26,203 nt of DNA from Apostichopus leukothele (Eukaryota; Echinodermata; Holothuroidea; Aspidochirotida; Stichopodidae), in NCBI GenBank assembly GCA_010014835.2, contig JAAAKB020295883.1, positions 1-26,203 on the forward strand, written 5' to 3'. The notes beneath the pieces are model-generated. The model was not told where the DNA came from, searched no databases, and worked only from the letters and a program-made list of their open reading frames with translations. Numbering within the stretch: the first letter of the stretch is position 1; each line of letters starts with the position of its first letter. Shown one piece after another: positions 23,651-26,203 of this stretch. The position numbers and the translations under genes were made by a program.

Positions 23651-24107
23651 GTCGCATAGGTAGACATTCACACTTCAGTAATAGCTACAGACTAGTAGCT
23701 GGGGTGATTTGAGGTATGTCCTCCTAAGTGACACATTGAGTGTCTGCATAGGTATACACTCACACTTCAGTATTAGCTGTACAGTAGCTGGGGTGATTTG
23801 AGGTATGTCCTCCTACAGTAAGTGACATTTTGGAGTGTCTGCATAGGTGTACACTCACACTTCAGTACTAGCTACAGTAGCTTGGGTGATTTGAGGTATG
23901 TCCTCCTAAGTGACACATGGAGATAGTCTGCATAGGTATATTTACTCAAAATACAGTAATAACTGCAGTAGCTGGGGTGATTTGAGGTATGTCCTCCTAA
24001 GTGACACATGGAGAGTGTCTGCATAGGTGTACACATTCACACTTCAGTAATAACTACAGTAGCTGGAGGTGAATTGAGGTATGTCCTCCTAAGTGACACA
24101 TGGAGAG
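23651..24107 (+). repeat. 91-bp tandem array, five copies
   Basis: The anchor ggtgatttgaggtatg starts at 23703, 23792, 23885, 23976 and 24068, giving spacings of 89, 93, 91 and 92 bp. The 18-bp core ttgaggtatgtcctccta is identical in all five copies, while the rest of the unit (gtgtctgcatagg, cactcacacttcagta, gctacagtagctgg) varies by substitutions and small indels. Copy two carries an extra pentamer between ctcc and taagtgac. The core contains gagg-tatgt-cctc, a small inverted repeat. No long open frame follows the period. Confidence 0.92.
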
Positions 24108-24971
24108 TTTTTAACATTTCTGACCCTGATCCCATGTGACCTAATGATTTCTAAATACTGCAGTATAAAAAATATTAACACAACATGACAACCAAGCTTA
24201 GCAACTACTAACTGCTGTGGATAATAAAACATTTTAACATAAATTTGCACACTAAACAATAATTCCAAATGACCACATTTTACACTTTATAGACTAAGAA
24301 TTCTAGCCCCAAAATGACCAAGGAGTTCTTGCTCATTTCTTGGCAAGAACTCCAATATAAAAAATCATGTCAGCCATATATTGCGAATATCCAGGTATTC
24401 CTGAAAATTAAAATTCATGTTCTTCCCTGCAGATTATGCGAGCATTGCCTGCACTTATCCATTGCGAAATACTTTGTAATGCTTCACCCTACGTATACTG
24501 TAGGTTTAACATTTCATATTCAGGTAAAGGAATAAGGAGACTTCAGATGTTAAAATAGATACAACAAATATATAAGCATCACAGTTTCATAAAAAGAAAA
24601 ACATCTAAAAAGAATATCTAGAGTAAACATGCAAACTCTAGAAAACATCATGTTATCAGAGAATTCACTTAAATGAGAAAGTTACAGGTATTTCTACATT
24701 AAGTGACAAATGAATGAAGGGTAAACTGAGAAGCAACTGTAGCGGACACTGCTATTGCAAGCTGTTAAGGTGAAAGATGGTGTCATAATCAAGTGATGAT
24801 TTTGGTGTTGACATGTATCAATCAGCACAGTTAAGATGAGACTGCAATGCATACAGGTCTGGGTTGCCAGTTTTTCTGTGATGTAATTGAGCCAAAATAT
24901 AAATGTCAAATACCAGTCAATTTGCTGTGATATTATGACAATTGACCCCTGTATATATAGGTAGGGATTAT
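24108..24971. other. AT-rich non-coding stretch
   Basis: No gene found. Frames at 24314-24535 and 24694-24909 are short with no recognisable content. Confidence 0.5.
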
Positions 24972-25011
24972 GTGGTTTTGCAATTCGTTGCGTGGTTTTG
25001 CAATTTGTAGC
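24972..25011 (+). repeat. 20-bp tandem duplication (two copies)
   Basis: gtggttttgcaattcgttgc (24972-24991) is followed by gtggttttgcaatttgtagc (24992-25011). The copies have two mismatches in 20. It sits just left of the hairpin cluster. Confidence 0.85.
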
Positions 25012-25049
25012 AATTGGAGGTCTCTTAGATGATCATTAGGGTGTGAAAC

Positions 25050-25420
25050 TTGGTAAAAATTGCCAATGTTTTTACCAACACATAGTCCAACATGAAACCT
25101 TGGGTCTGACTGAACAATATTGAAGCAGTTCAACTTCTGTTCAAGCAATCAATTTTCTTTGGGGGAATTGAACAATTTTCAGCAACTAATATTTTCAAAT
25201 TTGGTAGGCCATTACAAAAAAAGGCAAATGGCCAACATGCTGTTTGGCCAAACCTTTTCTTTCCCTCCGGTCAAGAAACTTGCAAAATGCCAAATTATTC
25301 ATATTTGGCACGTAAAATGCCACATTGGTTACACATGTACTTTGGGAGAAAAATTTGCAGATATTGACTTGAAGATTGCATATATTGCCATGATTAACAT
25401 ATTTTAATCATGGCAATATA
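25050..25420 (+). repeat. cluster of short hairpins ending in a 17-bp perfect stem
   Basis: At least five stem-loops occur in 370 bases. Hairpin 1: ttggtaaaaa (25050-25059) with tttttaccaa (25069-25078), 9-nt loop. Hairpin 2: tgttcaa (25138-25144) with ttgaaca (25168-25174). Hairpin 3: tggccaa (25229-25235) with ttggcca (25244-25250), extended by aagg/cctt outside. Hairpin 4: tgccaaat (25288-25295) with atttggca (25303-25310). Hairpin 5: tatattgccatgattaa (25381-25397) with ttaatcatggcaatata (25404-25420), 6-nt loop. Several share TTGCCA/TGGCAA words. A 95-codon open frame (25120-25407) overlaps them but is not recognisable. It could be a decayed foldback element, a structured non-coding transcript, or partly chance in AT-rich DNA; only hairpin 5 is clearly beyond chance on its own. 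Confidence 0.55.
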
Positions 25421-25963
25421 AGTTATATAACTTTGCATTTGGGGACACACATTAGGAAATCAGCATTTACTATATTTAGCTATACCTATTTTTCTGGTTT
25501 GTCTTTTACAGCAATTTAGCTCTTTAGGTATTCAGGCAAGGGTTACATGTAACTAAGTAACTTCAGGACTGCAATGTCATGATGAGAATATGTCTACAAG
25601 GAGAGGACTAGAAAGTATAAATTATAACATTGTAAGGTTTTAAATCCGGGACCTGAGGGCATTGTAATGCACAAAATGTTTCATCCAGATACCACACCAA
25701 ATTTAAATAGTTCACAAATTAAACATCAATAGAAGGGATGTTTGACTTAGCTAGTTTGCTTAATCTCAGCACACCAAAAAAATAAAGAAACAAATGGTGT
25801 GCTCTCTGACACAGAAGAGAAGAAACTCAAAATTTTGTCCATTTGATAAAGGAGAGCAACAAAAACAAATCTTTGTGAACTTCTAGGCAATGTATCATAT
25901 TTAGTATAAAAATATAAAGGTATGAAATATGCCTAAAGCACTTAGTATTTTTGTGGTCACTTA
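25421..25963. other. AT-rich non-coding stretch
   Basis: No gene or repeat is evident between the hairpin cluster and the hAT-like edge. Confidence 0.5.
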
Positions 25964-26203
25964 TAAGGGTGTGACCTAACGGTTATTTCGCTAACCGTTT
26001 AACCGGATCGCCGCCAGTCGGTTAACCGTTTAACCGCCGTTTCCCGATCGCGGCTTTTTCGACGCACCGTCACTCGACTATTAGTATTAATGAAAATAGG
26101 ACATTATGAATACAATAATTAAGGGTTTTTTTCCAACAGGTAGCAATTCAGGCAACAAGACGACGATCAATGTATGTTAATTACTAATTAGGCCCAATAA
26201 TAT
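25964..26203. mobile_element. probable terminal part of a hAT-type DNA transposon, cut by the window end
   Basis: At about 25964 the sequence changes to agggtgtgacc followed by taacggtta. This resembles the terminal inverted repeats of animal hAT elements that begin with a GGGTGT...AACGGTTA pattern. Inside, AACCGTTTAACCG occurs twice (25993-26005 and 26024-26036, 31 bp apart), like the subterminal repeats that hAT transposases bind, and ggttaacc is palindromic. Between 25980 and 26080 CpG is dense (gatcgccgcc, cgatcgcgg, cgacgcaccgtcactcg), unlike the rest of the window. The opposite end and any transposase lie outside, so it could equally be a non-autonomous copy. The 8-bp target duplication expected of hAT cannot be tested here; cacttata or its overlap is the candidate left copy. 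Confidence 0.55.

Noticed and set aside
23651-24107. Regularly spaced repeats considered as a CRISPR-like array
   Set aside because: The whole 91-bp unit repeats including the spacer part, and the window is clearly eukaryotic.
25120-25407. 95-codon forward open frame
   Set aside because: It overlaps the hairpin cluster, has no recognisable motif, and the hairpins explain the sequence structure better.

Overview
This is eukaryotic nuclear DNA. By eye it is AT-rich (roughly one third G+C) and depleted in CpG. It has no operon-like gene packing and no long recognisable reading frame. It carries minisatellites, long mononucleotide runs and decayed mobile-element ends. The recurring aggccta / taggcctata words, the very frequent ACTGT/ACAGT words and the LINE-like and hAT-like remnants suggest a marine invertebrate, most likely an echinoderm such as a sea cucumber. 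That assignment is inference from sequence style, not from a marker gene.

Layout. The left edge (1-52) is a C-rich low-complexity tract. One good candidate coding exon lies on the minus strand at 458-643: 62 codons, open throughout, with a strong GTGAGT donor and phase 0 at both ends. I do not recognise the protein. The rest of the window looks like intron or intergenic DNA upstream of that exon. From 1.9 to 13.4 kb the unique AT-rich DNA is interrupted by G-rich and C-rich tracts (1952-2024, 4092-4226, 5495-5566, 6930-6942, 13051-13076, 13319-13363) and a LINE-type 3' tail ending in a TATC microsatellite (about 5640-5850). Two-copy tandem duplications occur here and further right.

Three larger tandem arrays dominate: a 28-bp minisatellite (11346-11819), a 30-bp minisatellite with higher-order structure (15671-16580) and a 91-bp satellite-like array of five units (23651-24107). 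The long open frames over the first two are consequences of the repeat units, not evidence of genes.

The right end holds a cluster of short hairpins (25050-25420, including a perfect 17-bp stem). At about 25964 there is an abrupt switch to CpG-rich DNA with repeated AACCGTTTAACCG words, which I read as the terminal part of a hAT-type DNA transposon running off the window. I see no rRNA, convincing tRNA, CRISPR array or multi-gene system. The most useful follow-ups are the exon, the hAT edge, the hairpin cluster, and a possible recurrent TACAG/CTGTA micro-insertion seen inside two unrelated tandem arrays.
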